Shown in pieces: positions 35,390-48,400 of a DNA stretch of 64,000 bases (positions are counted from its first letter, which is position 1; the number at the start of each line of letters is the position of its first letter). The translations under genes were made by a program, and so were the position numbers. Source of the DNA: Capitulum mitella (taxonomy: Eukaryota > Arthropoda > Thecostraca > Pollicipedomorpha > Pollicipedidae); NCBI GenBank assembly GCA_030062745.1, contig CP099844.1, positions 3,253,481 to 3,317,480 on the forward strand, written 5' to 3'. The notes beneath the pieces were generated by a model. That model made no database searches, was not told the origin of the DNA, and saw only the letters and a program-made list of their open reading frames with translations.

Positions 35390-36605
35390 TTAACCCTATT
35401 CCCGGAGGGCTAGACGGTATGGTCGATTCCCGGCAGGGGGGGCGGATTCGGCCCCCCCTGAGGTCTCGAGAACTACTTATCCGATTTCATCGCAACAAAC
35501 GGCAATCGATTTGCCGTGACGTGAACTACATTTTGATAAAAATAAATTTTCAAAATTTTGAAATTTGTGGATACAGGGGGGCAAAAATGTCAAAATGGGG
35601 GGTACTTTTTGACTTCTTATAACTCCGTTGTTTATGGACCGATTTCAATGAAACTGGCATCAATCGAGAGATTATGGATAGGGCTTTTACCATGGGTCTG
35701 CAAATTTGAAATTTTGAGAAAATTCATGGGCGTTCACAGGGTTTTAAAAATAGGGGGATTAGTTTTCCAATAACGGAATGAACAAAAGAGGCCAAAACAC
35801 TTTTCTAGCTTCTGCTAGTCATGTTGTGCTAAAGAAGTACAAATCGCATTACAATGTTTGTATAATGTTAGCATAGGCGGTGCCAGGGACATAAAAAAGG
35901 GGGAACTGTCATGGTCACACGTTTCTCAGATCAACTTGTGACCTTTGACCTTAAATGACCTCCAGTGACCTTGGGGTCACCTGGAATGATGTCGTGTGCA
36001 TTCAATATTATCTGTAAACGTTTTTAATCGATTAAATTCACTCTATTCCAAAAAATTCATTTTTTGGCTTTTGCGATATAGGGTACGTGCACTGACATTT
36101 TAGGTCATAGCTCCGTGACCTAACCTGATATCAAGCTGAAACTTGGTACACAAGTAGAGGGCACCTTTCTACGTCATATATATTCCGGGTTTGGCATTTG
36201 AAAAAACGGCGCCGAAATTATTGCGAAAAAACAAATTTTGACTTTTGACTTTGACCTGACCTTGTAAAGTGACCTCAGATAAACAAAATTACATATGCAC
36301 ATTGCCCAACTATTTAGCTATATATTCATATAAAGATTTAAGTTCTATCTTTAAAACTCTGTTTTTGGCAGACATTTTCCTTTTACCCTCAACATGGCAA
36401 AAAATGACCTGAGGTGCCTTCCAAAAACGTTGCCTGGCTCCGCCCCTGAGCAAAATAGAATTTCGAAATTTTGTCACGGCGCGTAGAAGGAATAGCTAGG
36501 AAAAGTCACCAAGCTTCGTGAAGCTGCGTCAAAAAGCCTGGAGTTGGCAAGCAAAAAACCCGAGGGGGGGGCGGATTCCGCCCCCCCTGCCGGGAATTGG
36601 GTTAA
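35390..36605. mobile_element. TTAA-flanked piggyBac-like MITE, copy 3
   Basis: Same orientation as the copy at 9067-10276 and very similar along its whole length. Starts TTAACCCTATTCCCGG and ends CCGGGAATTGGGTTAA. Keeps the TGACCTTTGACCT block (near 35939) and the second block near 36245-36285. No transposase. Confidence 0.82.
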
Positions 36606-37849
36606 ACGAACTGGGGCTGCCCAAGCGTACATTATCTTGAGGACTCCAGCTTACCGTCGGTGCTTATTGCATAGGATCGAATGCTGAATTCACAAATCTT
36701 TGCGGTGCTTATTCAGCTTTGGCCGTCGTTAAACGTGCAACCTTGGGAACTAAACATAAGGAAAATGTTTTACACATTAAGCGGCCACTGGTAAAAATAT
36801 AACAAAGTGAGGAATTGAAAGTCCCTATTGGAAACAAATGACAAATGCGTGTAAACATTGCTTGTTTTGTTTGTTTTGTGCAACGCCTCATCATCTGAGG
36901 CATCGGGGAATGTATCGGGACCATGGAAGGAAAACACTGCAAAGCTTGTTTATACGCAAAATGCAGCAAAACATCGGACAACGGCTAAGACTTTATTATG
37001 CGCAAGGAAATTTCGTCCATCAACGCGTTTCAGATTGGCGAAATTCCTCCTTACGCAAACATTACAGACATACTACACACACACTACACATATGCAAATG
37101 CGTCAACATACTCTTGCAGGTTGTCCACGAGGCAGTAAGACTTCCAGATTTTGTTTCGGTGACTGTTATAGGAAGAGTCATGTTCTAGGATCAGACATGC
37201 TGGAAGCATCACAAAAAATAAGCCGAAATATTGGCTGAGCTTCATACTACCTGCGAGAGTGTATCGGAGCGCAATGGCCTGACTGTGAAGAGTTCGGACC
37301 ATGATCAGACTCTGCGATTTCCCATCATGTCTTTGCGTCTCCGTCCGTCTCCGTCTCCGTCTTGGCTCTGCCTGTCCGAGCTCGAGACTACGTGCTCATT
37401 TGTTTTTCTCTTGATCTGCAAGTACTTCTTTCTGTCGTTCTTTGCAAACCACGTCCCGGAGGTGAAGAGAAAAATTAGGGGAAGGAATGACCAACCGGAA
37501 AGATTCTTTATGCATATTTATTCCCGTGCTCTCTCAGAAAAATCCAGGGTGCACTACTGGCTGTATGTGCTAATGTCTTTCCCCTTCTATGATTTTTTTG
37601 GCATATCTGTCATATTCAGTCGCTTTTATTTCCTTCCTCTCTCACGATTTCCTATTTTCTTGTTTAAAATTCCTTCCTCTTTTTTCTGCCTTCCCCTCTC
37701 TATTTTCCATTTTCTCTATCGCCATCTGCCACTAAAGGGCGTACGCACCATGAAGACCTCGACTTTCATTCGGCATTTGCCCTCAGTCAGTCGGGCGTCG
37801 AAAAACCCTTTCCATCTGAAGAGGCAGACGTAAAAACATCACGCGAGGT
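36606..37849. other. Intergenic, no gene recognised
   Basis: Contains a 200-codon frame at 37231-37833 in pyrimidine-rich DNA with a Phe-rich, low-complexity translation. I do not support it as a gene. Confidence 0.45.
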
Positions 37850-38676
37850 CTGACACTAGCGCAGACACCAGGCTCGGATTAAACCCCTCCGCGGGCCACG
37901 GCGGCACGTGCGGCCGAACTTGAACTTGTCCTGCTTCTCCGGTGTCGCTGGCCGGGGGCCGGGGACCTCACAGGACGGCCGCCAGCGGCAGCCTCTCGCT
38001 CTCGTCGCCGGCGACAATGACGCGGCGGCGGCGGCGCCGCCCCGCCGACAGCTCGCCTTGATTTCAGGCCTTTCTGCCGGCCGATAAAATTCCGGCGCGT
38101 CAGCGTCATAATCGCCACGGGGGGCGCCGGCCGGCGGGCAATTTTCCAGGTAAACGAACACCTCTGTCGGCCGAGAGGGACCACCAGCCGACTTTACATC
38201 TCATTCGTGACCGTCCGCCGGAAGATTCGACAGTCAGCGGGTCGTGCGCCGGCGCCCGGGTGGCCGGTCGGGCGTGGGGCGGCCGGGCGGCCGCCGGCCG
38301 CCGCCCGATCCCATAATTCACATGCAAATGTCACCGGCCGGGAGCGGGCCGTCGCCCCGCAAGATGGCCGGCCGCGCTGCATCCTCCTCCCGACCTGCCC
38401 GCTGGAATTTAAAACATTCCCAATCGCACGAAAATCATTCATACCTTTTATTTTCCTGTCATTTTCCACCGTCATTAGGTCGGCACGAGGCCCCGCCCCG
38501 TTCGCGCCCGGCCGGCCAATCAGCGGCCGGCGGCGGCCACCAAAGGGACCGCACAGGACGCGGGCGAGGCGACACGGCGCCGCCGCCAGCCGGCCGGCCG
38601 CCGCCCGCTGCAGCCTGTTGCGCGCGCCTGCCGCGGCCGCCGACCCGCCAGACTGGAGCGCACCGCGACAGACGCC
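37850..38676 (+). promoter_or_regulatory. GC-rich upstream region of gene B (putative promoter)
   Basis: CpG-rich sequence directly upstream of the start codon of gene B. It contains a perfect octamer ATGCAAAT (38322-38329, POU-type) beside CATAATTCACA, and an AT-rich pocket with TTTAAAA at about 38407 and CATTAGG at about 38474. No TATA box sits at the expected spacing. The transcription start is not determined. Confidence 0.45.
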
Positions 38677-38743
38677 ATGGCCGTGTCCACGTCGCTGGCC
38701 ATTTCCAACATGCGGCCCATCTTCTCTGGATACCCGTTCCAAG
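38677..38743 (+). CDS. Pax3/7: Gene B exon 1: start and GYPFQ
   Basis: ATG in a good context (GCCATGG) opens 22 codons ending in SGYPFQ plus one base of a Gly codon. Donor GTGAGG at 38744. A short first exon that stops just before the paired domain is normal for this family. Confidence 0.9.
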
Positions 38744-41700
38744 GTGAGGCCGCCCGGCCCGGCGGCGCGGTCGGCCAGGGCCGGCTGCCGGTGGCAGCTG
38801 CCGGCTGCGAGCCCGGCAGCTGCCGGCTGCAGGGGAGGCGACATGGTGGAACCAACTGGCCGGGGACTGCAGCGTGGACGTTGGTGTGGAGGGATTTAAT
38901 CGTGGCCAAATGTCAAATGGAATGCGCTGCGTTGGCGGCCAAGCACCCAAACTATTGCAGTGCAGTCAGCTCTGCAACAGTCTCCTGCTTGTTGTCTGTT
39001 GCAAATTGCGACAGCAGAGGCGGGGATTTTCACGAAATATTCTGGGAGTCCGATAATATTGTCATGCCACGTTCTGTTAGGCTTAAAACCACAAATGTCA
39101 ATAAAAACTATTGCAATGATATGCGCATCTGCTCTGTAATGAAACCGGACACGTAGCCAGGGAGAGCATGGAGCCATGGTCTCCCCTAGAGCCAAGCTGT
39201 CTTCATTATATATTTGGCAATTTCACAGGAATACAGAATAGTGATCATATAAATTCTGCAAAAGCAAACATTGTATGTTTTTTCCTGCGGGTTAAACATG
39301 ACATTAATTACATGACATTGTTGCCTTTCCCATAGATTTTATCACATGCCAGAGGCATATGACAAAATTTGGCATCTGGCTCCCACCTCAGGAACATCCA
39401 GGCGGCGTGCCTAAATGAAACCTGCCAAAGACTTCTGAATGTCAAGTAAACTTGTTCCGAAATTGGGGACAAGCAAGACGTATTTCCGGTTGCTACACTC
39501 AGCTTTGTGGTGCTCAGGCACCAACAAACATTTCAAAGCTCCAAACACGTGTAACACAGACAAATGTTTAAAACAAAACCAATGTGGAAACTATGATTTC
39601 TTTTGAGGACATCACTGGAACGAACATTAGCGAGGTTTCCACTCACCTTTTAAGGGTAGGTACTTTCAGTTATTTTCGGAGACCAATTGTCTGGGGGAAG
39701 GGGCAGAGAATGGAGGAACGCCGGGATGACACTTCTCAAAAAAGACAGAAAATGTATCGACTATTGTTTGCTTTTGCTTCCATGAGGCCAGGGGGCTTCA
39801 GTCCCTACAGCTTTTTTGCGATTTAGCATTAACATTAATGGGCGTTGACTGGAAAGAATTGATCCCCCGCAACTCAGGAGGAGTTCCCGTGCCCCTGGTC
39901 TCAACGCACACCATCACAATGGTTGACATTAATGTAACGGGTAATATATACCACGTATGACAACACCCATCGCAACCATTGCAACAAAGCCGGACATTCT
40001 AACGAGTTTAATATTTCGCCGTTTTTTCTTTAATTCTGCCTTTTTTGTTTGGGATGGATCATATGACAATACCAATCTATGTGGTTATCAGCCTTTCGTT
40101 CCATGCATCGTTCTTCGTCACGCACGATTCCTGACCACCAATTATGCCTTCGTAAAACCCGGCCGATATAACACGCCCCCGTGTAATTCTGTGACGTGGC
40201 ACTTATCCACAGGTCGCTGTCGTAAGAACATCAGACGAACTGTTATTTCATATACGGAATGGAGAAAGCGGTTTGTGCTTCGCGGGAAGCATTCTGTCTG
40301 TCGTCGAAAATTCCCGTAATTAGATGGAAGGCACAGGAATCACCGCCCGACGTTCAGTAGTCAGCCGTGACGTAAGAGGTACTCTAGGACCCAGGAGGCG
40401 ATTCCCCGTGTCCTGCTGGCGAGGACTAGGCGTCCATAGCTCACGAAGCGTGCAGTAGCGGAAGCGTTCTATCTGTCGTCGAAGACATCCGTAATTACAC
40501 GAAGGTTACGGGAATCACCGCCCGGCCTACAGTAACGACCCGTGACGTCAGAGGTCCTCTTGGACCCAGGAGACGGTCCCGGCGAGGACTGGGCGTCCAT
40601 AGTTCACCGGCCTCTGATCCAGGGAGTTTGGTCAGCACGTGACCGCCTCCGGCAGCGGTCGGGAAGGGAACGGCGCCCCCGGCAGCCGCCAGCGCCAGTC
40701 GAACGCTGACGAAAGTCGACTGTTGTCTGCCAACGACGGTCCAGATATCTGCAGGAGGGAGTGATGTCGCAGCGGGCGGTGCCAGCGGAGAGGGTCGGGG
40801 AAGACCTTTCGACTTTAGCGAAATTCGGCTCTACATGTATTCCCATGGACGTTGCTTGGGAAGAAATGGCACAAAACCTCCGTATTCTAAGTTCTTACCG
40901 CGGTGACACCTAAAGCAGCTGCTAGAGAGATGCCCGGGAGGGGGCGGCATCCCGCGAGTGGCATACCAGCTTAAGCCACTGCCGGGAGCGGCATCCCCGG
41001 CAGCGACGTCCCCAGGGAGCGGTGACCCTGGGGAGCAGCGGCGCTTGCGAGCGGCATCCCTCGGAGCTGCCGCCGACAGGAGAGCAGAGGTCGGCAGGAA
41101 CCGGTCTTCCCAGGGAGCGGCATCCCCGGGGGAGCGGCATCCCCGGGGGGGGGGCGCACCCCTCGTCGGCAGCGTCCTCGGCTGCTGCCGCCGGCGGTCG
41201 GCCGAGGGCCAGGCAGCCCGGACTGACCGAGCAGTCGGACAGGACGTCCGGAACTCGAGCCGCTCATGCTGAACGCCAGAGGTCGTCATTGGGTCGTTTC
41301 GCTTCGTGGCCACTCTGTGGCGGCTTGCCATCCATAGAATGGCCAATTTTCGCTCTAATGTCTGCTCGTTTAGAGATGATTTTATACGTGTTAATGGACT
41401 GAACATGACAGAAGTTAACGGCACACATTGCACAGGGTTGCGCAAAAGTGAGCTTGTTGTGTATTGCGCTTTTTATTATGAACGATCATCCCGTTTCATC
41501 AGTACAAAATACATGTATTTTGATAGATTAATCTAACTACTTTTTTGCAGAAAATTATAGCCAAATCTCTGTTTCACAACGGGACCTCATCGAATTTCAC
41601 TTTTGCACGCTAGCTTCGAGGCATTGATTCATACTTTCGAACCTATGTTTCGCATTGTAACGAACCGAATTCTAAGTGAATTCTCATGAACTAATAGTTT

Positions 41701-42430
41701 TATACCGCATCATGCGATGAGGCCATTCGGCCAGTAAAGTGAAATCTCGAACTTCTTCAACGGCCCAATAGTGAACCATGCGTTCCGCAGTCATGACAAG
41801 CATTACGAACGTGCCAGTACAGCCCTGAAGACAAATCAAGGATGGACCACACGTAATAGTTTAGGTAATTACCAATCTGGCTACCTGATCATTAGGAGAG
41901 AGTGGACAAGGCTCCCATGCATGGTGTAACATCGGCCCACAACGGTATTACGCGGTCGTTTACTGCCGTTGTACACCACAGAGAACTGCAAGGAGGCATG
42001 GAGAGACAAGGAAATGAACAAATCAAAATGAAACATAGACATCCTGAATACCTCGGCACATATGGAACAATTTTGTTTCCAAGAATCTTATTTTATTACA
42101 GACCTTAAATTACATGTTTTAAAAATACATTCCTACATTAGAAGCTGTCGCGAAGTCTGTAGTACTACAAACGAAGATTATTTTAAGGCGCCGTGTCACT
42201 TCCCTTTTTGCCACGTTGGCCAGAGGGCTCTGACATTAGCAGTATCGCTGTCCTATTCAATGTGAAGCATTGGGTAGCCATGACAGCGCTACCCATTGCT
42301 CGCAAGACTGGTTATTTTTGTCCAATATTCCATGTCAGACGACACTGAGCTTGCCTTTATTCTTCTTTTTCCTCTCACTTTCTCCTTTTTTCTATTCGCT
42401 CTTTCATCCGTTCTCTTTCCTTATAATATA

Positions 42431-42484
<54 letters not shown>

Positions 42485-45400
42485 AATAATATAATATAAT
42501 GTAATGTAAATGATACAATATAATATAAAAAATGACATAAATAAAGGAACGAGATGATACAAATAATGTAGTCGTAAAACAGTAAGCTCTGAGACTAGTT
42601 CTTTAAGAACTTTGAGTTCCAAAACCATTTACTTCCGGATTCCACTGTTTTCTTTTCGAGTGTCGGATTCAGTACCCTAACTGCGATGACTGCAATATGG
42701 ATATGATGAATAAGCGATACAATACGAACATACAAGCAAACGTTTACAACATCGCAATACGAGATGGAAACTGGATGACTTGGCCGATCTCGGATAGCCA
42801 TTTAATCTCCCATGTTCGGGCTATTATCGAATTCATTGCATTCTTTCTTTCATTCTTTTAAAATACGCTTTGCGTTGAAATGGTGCACTGGCGTTGTTTT
42901 CTATTACATCTTAGGTGTATTATGCTTCATTAGCAGGGACCTTTACGGGGGGGGGGGGCAGGAGGGGCAGCTGCCCCTCAGCTCTGGGAAACATCTAACA
43001 TTAACCCTATGGCGCTGCATGGAAAGAAACGAGGTAAAAATCACGTTTGCCTCCTCACCCCATCTCCACAGAGATTCCACCGCTCCTGTTCATGAGTGCC
43101 TTTTTATGGGAGCTGCGCATGAAACGATGTGCTGAAAATTTTATTGATCGTAATGATTCTTGTGATGGTTTTTCATGCTTAAATTTTAGAAAAACTAATT
43201 AGTTACCAATCTACACAATTGGCGGAGCTTTATTCGCGAGAACCTGTTTATTTCCAAAATATGCTATTTTTTCGAACTTTTTGAGGTTCCTGTTATTACT
43301 TACGTCTGTACAAGCTAATTCTGCCATTTTCTACCCATTCTGAGTAATTCATGGTCAATTTTGACGGTGGTACATTTTGGCTCACTACAGTTATTCGTGA
43401 CCTGACCTCAGGTCAATGGCTGGAAGTCATTGATACTTTGCCCAATGACGTCAACTAGATGTCTGCTTCACTCTACACTAAAAATGTTATAAAATGTTCC
43501 GCCAATTTCCGAAAAAAACGACGATATGTCTTAAAAATGGGCTTGACCTTAGGTCAATGACCTGGAAAATCCCGAAAAATCTGAGATAGAGGATTTGTTG
43601 CATCTATCACGATTACTAATTCCTGAAAGTATTATTGAGATATCTCGTTTTGTGAAAAAGTTACAGGGCGCTAAACGTTTTTGGACATAAGTCTGTTTGA
43701 CCTGACCTAGGTCAGGCACCTGACCTGACCTGAGGTCAAAATTTTGACACGAGATGTAAAATTCATGAAGCAAAAGGTACACGACGTTTCGTGACTCTGT
43801 GTTTGTTGGTTCTCTCGCAATCCCAGAAAAACCTCAGGGGGGCCAGTTAACTGCCCCCCCCTCAGTCGGAGACGGGTTAAGTGGTACTTTCAGATCGTAG
43901 TAAGGTCCTACATAGCAGTATTACCTAATTTCACTCTTCTGAACTGAATGGTAGGAGCGCCATTTTTGTGTGAAAATAGGAACTGCTCCGACCACTACAA
44001 TGCTTTATGGCTCAAAGTTTTTTTAGTCCGTTCACTACTTACCTCAAAGGATTTCGTGTTAAATTCACTGGTTTGGGGTGTTCAGTCAATATGAGGATAT
44101 GGCAACAGACTCAAAAATAGTAAGGTAACCTTCTCGCTGATTTTTATCCTATTTCTTTCTCCATTTTGGGACCCTAGAAATTCCGTGCCGTAATATATCT
44201 CAATTGGCAGAAGTATTAATTGTAAATAAATTGTAGAAACACTGCCACGTGGTTGTTCCTTCATCTTTGGAAACAGATATAACCACGGTGAAGTAAATTC
44301 GCTTCTCCACCAGTGTCACCAAAAAGATGCCTTTTTGCTATGACTTCCTGACGCACATTGATGTGATGTTTTATGTACGTTAGTCCAGATAACGTGTAAG
44401 ATTCACCAATTTATCAATAAAACCCCAAAACAAGGGCAAATCACTGCGCTGGTCTCCACAGACTGGAACAGGGACGGCCGTCGTCGAATTTTTCTGGGCG
44501 GTGAGCGTTCCTCTCGCCGCAGCAATCGCCTGTCCCGCGGCGTCCGGCCGTCTGACGGCGACATCAGCTGACTGCCGCGTTCCCCTCGGCAGGCCAGGGC
44601 CGGGTCAACCAGCTGGGCGGCGTGTTCATCAACGGCCGACCGCTGCCGAACCACATCCGGCTGAAGATCGTGGAGATGGCGTCGGCCGGCGTGCGGCCGT
44701 GCATGATTTCGCGGCAGCTGCGCGTGTCGCACGGCTGCGTCTCCAAGATCCTGAACCGGTACCAGGAGACGGGCAGCATCCGGCCGGGCGTCATCGGCGG
44801 CTCCAAGCCGCGCGTCGCCACGCCCGAGATCGAGTCCAAGATCGAGGAGTACAAGAAGGAGAACCCGGGCGTGTTTAGCTGGGAGATCAGGGACCGGCTG
44901 ATCAAGGTGAGGCCGCCGGGCCGCGGCGGCCGGTCTCTGCGCCGAGGCAGGCAGCGGTCCAGAACAAACTACAGCCACCGAACGGAACGCAAACACTGAG
45001 GTTCGCACACTCAGAGTTGTACGGCAGCTTGTTTCGGTTCGTTCTGTGTTTGGTTTAGATACATCCTTGACGCAAACGAAAAGTTTTTCCACCACGCGGT
45101 CCATAAATCAGCTCCAGGCTATTTTGAAACGGAAACGGCGAATGTCCTGTGGGATCCAGACGTCACTGATTAGACTCTACAGATCATGTCACGACCTTCG
45201 AGCATGGGTCACATCGGTTCACCTGGTGAACGCTGTTGATGCATTTACTGTGCATTTGATGTTTATCAGCCGGGAGCTCATCAAACACCCATTCACCCAC
45301 CACATGGATACGGCAAAGCTGGTCTGACAATATTCAGAGTCCCGTTGGCTGTAGCTGTTGGTTCATATGCTTACAGACTTAACGTACTTGTCAAATCCCA

Positions 45401-48400
45401 TGGAATTACAGCACATGAATTACAGATCGATTTGCGCGAAGTAAAATAGTTTTCCGCCTTCCATGTGATGTAAAATTTGTTACTTCAAGAGCATTTGCAC
45501 CACGTGATGTGGCTTGGCTTCGAGGGGCACGCATGATGTTGGCCGATGTCGTTTCAGGAGGGTCTTTGTGACGAAGAGACGGCGCTGTTTCAGGAGGGCC
45601 TCTGCGACCGTAACTCGGCCCCCTCAGTCAGCTCCATCTCGCGCATCCTGCGCGGCGGCTCGGCCGGAGACGAGCTCAGGAAGGATCACAGCATCGACGG
45701 CATCCTGGGCGAGTCGGCAGGTACGTCGGCGTCTGGGTGCGTCGCGGGATCGGTGCCGACCCTCTGACAGAATGCAACACCTGCCAGGCAGAGTAAAGTG
45801 CCTCTAGCATCCTGCGACAATCGTCGGCTGCTGCTATTATTCAGCTGTGTTGAGGGCATTGATGTGACAGTTTTCCATCCGAGTATGGTCGAACAGGATA
45901 TTAGGTTTTTATGTTCAGTTTTTTAAAGCTGGTTTTAGCCTTTTAACTTAAGGCTTTTAAGTTCAGATTTAAGGTTTCTTATCGCTTTACCTTTAACTTC
46001 GCTTTTGAATAAAGGAGACAGACAGAATATTTATTTCTTCTACGAAAAAGCATCCTGTGATATATCTATCAGCCAACAAACTTGCAATCCCAGGTGCATG
46101 GCGAATGCTGTTATCTCGTATTAGAAATGCTGTAGTTTTCACCATGACATGTTTGGCCTCTCTAGCGGATGACGTCAGATGCAGGAGACGCATTTGTTGG
46201 TGTTCTCAAACCGACGCATGCGAGAAATGTGCAGTCACTACATTACGAGAGGATAGAGAATGATGTTGACAACATGATTACATGACATCAGCGTGCATGG
46301 GTGGGAATGAAAATATTCCAGATAAAAGGGACGTACCTAGACGGATTTACAACAATGCCTATCTTAATGGCTCCTTACACTGGGATAAAAAGCTGTACAT
46401 GGGACTGAAACAGATGCTTAGCTGATATTAAGGAAAAACTTTCGTGAACAACTTATTTTATAAAATCGCTTCGAAATCAGGCAAATGGATTAGGACAGTA
46501 CATTGCAGGTCGTCGTCTGCACCGATTGATTCTTCTGCCTGCCTACGTTTTCTGCACGCCAGTCGCGTCGGAAGGTAGCTGCGTTCGATGAGGCGCCCGG
46601 CCTGTTCTGCACCAAACGATCCGCGGCAGCTCCGAGCATGTTTCACGGCTAACAAGACAAGCATCGGAGGCCATAAACAATGTCAGCCTTCACAGTCGGC
46701 CGGGCTGCACCGCCCAGCCTCCGCCGCGGCCGCCGCGTGTCTGTAACCCGTGTCAGACGGGCCGCGTTCCTGTAACCCGTGTCAGACGGGCCGCGTGCCT
46801 GTAACCCGTGTCAGACGGGCCGCGTGCCTGTAACCCGTGTCAGACGGGCCGCGTGCCTGTAACCCGTGTCAGACGGGCCGCGTGCCTGTAACCCGTGTCA
46901 GATGGGCCGCGTGACAATAACCTGTGTCAGACGGGCCGCGTGCCTGTAACCCGTGTCAGACGGGCCGCATGCCTGTAACCCGTGTCAGACGGGCCGCGTG
47001 TCTGTGATCCCTGTCAGACGGGGCCAGGAGCCGGGCACGGCCGGACAGCGGATGAGCGCGGGCGTCTTCTGAACGAGTCATCGCCACTGACTTACATGTA
47101 CAAATGTCTTTCAGGTTGGTAGGGGTGGAGCCATTCTAGATCATTTCCTTTCGTTTAAGACTATGGAGTTCACGTTAAAATGATGCGGTTTGCTGGGTGC
47201 CGCATTAACTGGATATTGTCCCTGGATACACCTGTAAGTACCAACGCCACCGCACTATCGTGAACGACACCAATATAGTCCAAACCACCACCATCTTCAT
47301 CACCACGAAATTCTCCACCGTAACTGCCAATAAAACTGCCAGCCTGAACAACATTATTGCAACCACTGCCATATCGCCGACAGCGCAGCAGCAGCCCTCC
47401 ACCAACATTCCTGGACCCCATTCATGGCTGCTTGTGCCACCACAACCGTCGCCACCACCACCATCACCGCACCGTCGCCACAAACGCCACTAAAAACGTC
47501 CAACACTCGCACCGCCGCCTTCGCCGCCGCCGCCGCCGCCGCCGCTGCGACCACCACAATCACCACCATGACCGCCTCCGCTGCCGCCGCCGCCGCCGCC
47601 GCCGCCGCCGCTGCCTCCAATCCCTATTCCGGTCATGTTCGCCGGCCGTTTGTAATGAGCGCTCCCTGCTGGTCGGGCAATGCAGCAGTCGGGCCGGCCG
47701 CCGCCGCCGCGCGCGCGCGCACACCGGATATTAATTACCAGCTCGCGCCGACGCCGGCTCCAGCGCGCGCCGCCGGCCGGCGCGCGGGCGACAAAAACGG
47801 CGCGCCGCGGTCGGCCCGGCCCGCCGAGGTGTAATCTAATTAGGTGCCTGGGTGGCGGCCGACTTCTGAACAGCCGGCCGCTGATTTTTCACATTCCCGG
47901 CAGCCGCCCGCCGGGAATTCCGCCGATAAGAAGCGCCAGTGAAAGTATGCGGCGCCCCGCGCGAGAAATACCGTGCGCTGCTCGTCACGTTCGGGAAGAG
48001 GTGCTCGCGCTAGGCGTTGCCGTTCAAGCGCTCGTCGAAACAGGCTTCGTCAAAGCAATTTCACCGACGTGGCTGTATATCGGACTGTCGAAAATGGCCC
48101 GTCTCGTTAGCAGCATCATATTTTTTCCAAGCGAGAAACGGCCGCAACCACGAACGGCCACTGTTGACATGATCGGCACTCTCGTTTTCATTACGTAAAG
48201 GAAAGAAGTTTTATTGGATAGTGTCGCAATCATTCTGGTCATGACGCCACATAATAAGATGCTAAAGCACTGCACATTTACCTGGTTGCTACCTGCCAGA
48301 CGGCAACCAGGTAAATGTGTAGGATCCTTGTACTGCATGCCGGGCCGGTGTAAGACCGCACCTATTGGACGTACTGACCGTACGTGTTGGTCTGAAACAA

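Larger units (their letters stand above)
38744..44592 (+). other. Gene B intron 1 (5.8 kb)
   Basis: GT-AG, phase 1. Holds a 175-bp duplication, a GGGAGCGGCATCCCC repeat patch, a TA microsatellite and a putative TTAA element, listed separately. No exon recognised. Confidence 0.8.

Noticed and set aside
37231-37833. 200-codon plus-strand frame with Phe-rich stretches
   Set aside because: Pyrimidine-rich DNA, no recognisable family, no supporting signals. Could be revisited with RNA data.
40831-41445. 204-codon minus-strand frame
   Set aside because: Driven by the GGGAGCGGCATCCCC repeat patch.
44760-44830. Vertebrate-type Pax3/7 Q+/Q- alternative splice in the linker
   Set aside because: [10 protein letters not shown] is uninterrupted in exon 2, so the intron needed is absent. 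The alternative acceptor found here is at a different place.
44403-45104. 233-codon minus-strand frame
   Set aside because: Antisense shadow of the paired-box exon.
46737-47025. CRISPR-like regular 29-bp repeats
   Set aside because: Units abut without unique spacers, in an intron of an animal gene; an ordinary minisatellite.
47354-47620. Poly-alanine or poly-threonine proteins
   Set aside because: GCC and ACC trinucleotide runs inside intron 3; no start, splice or conservation signal.
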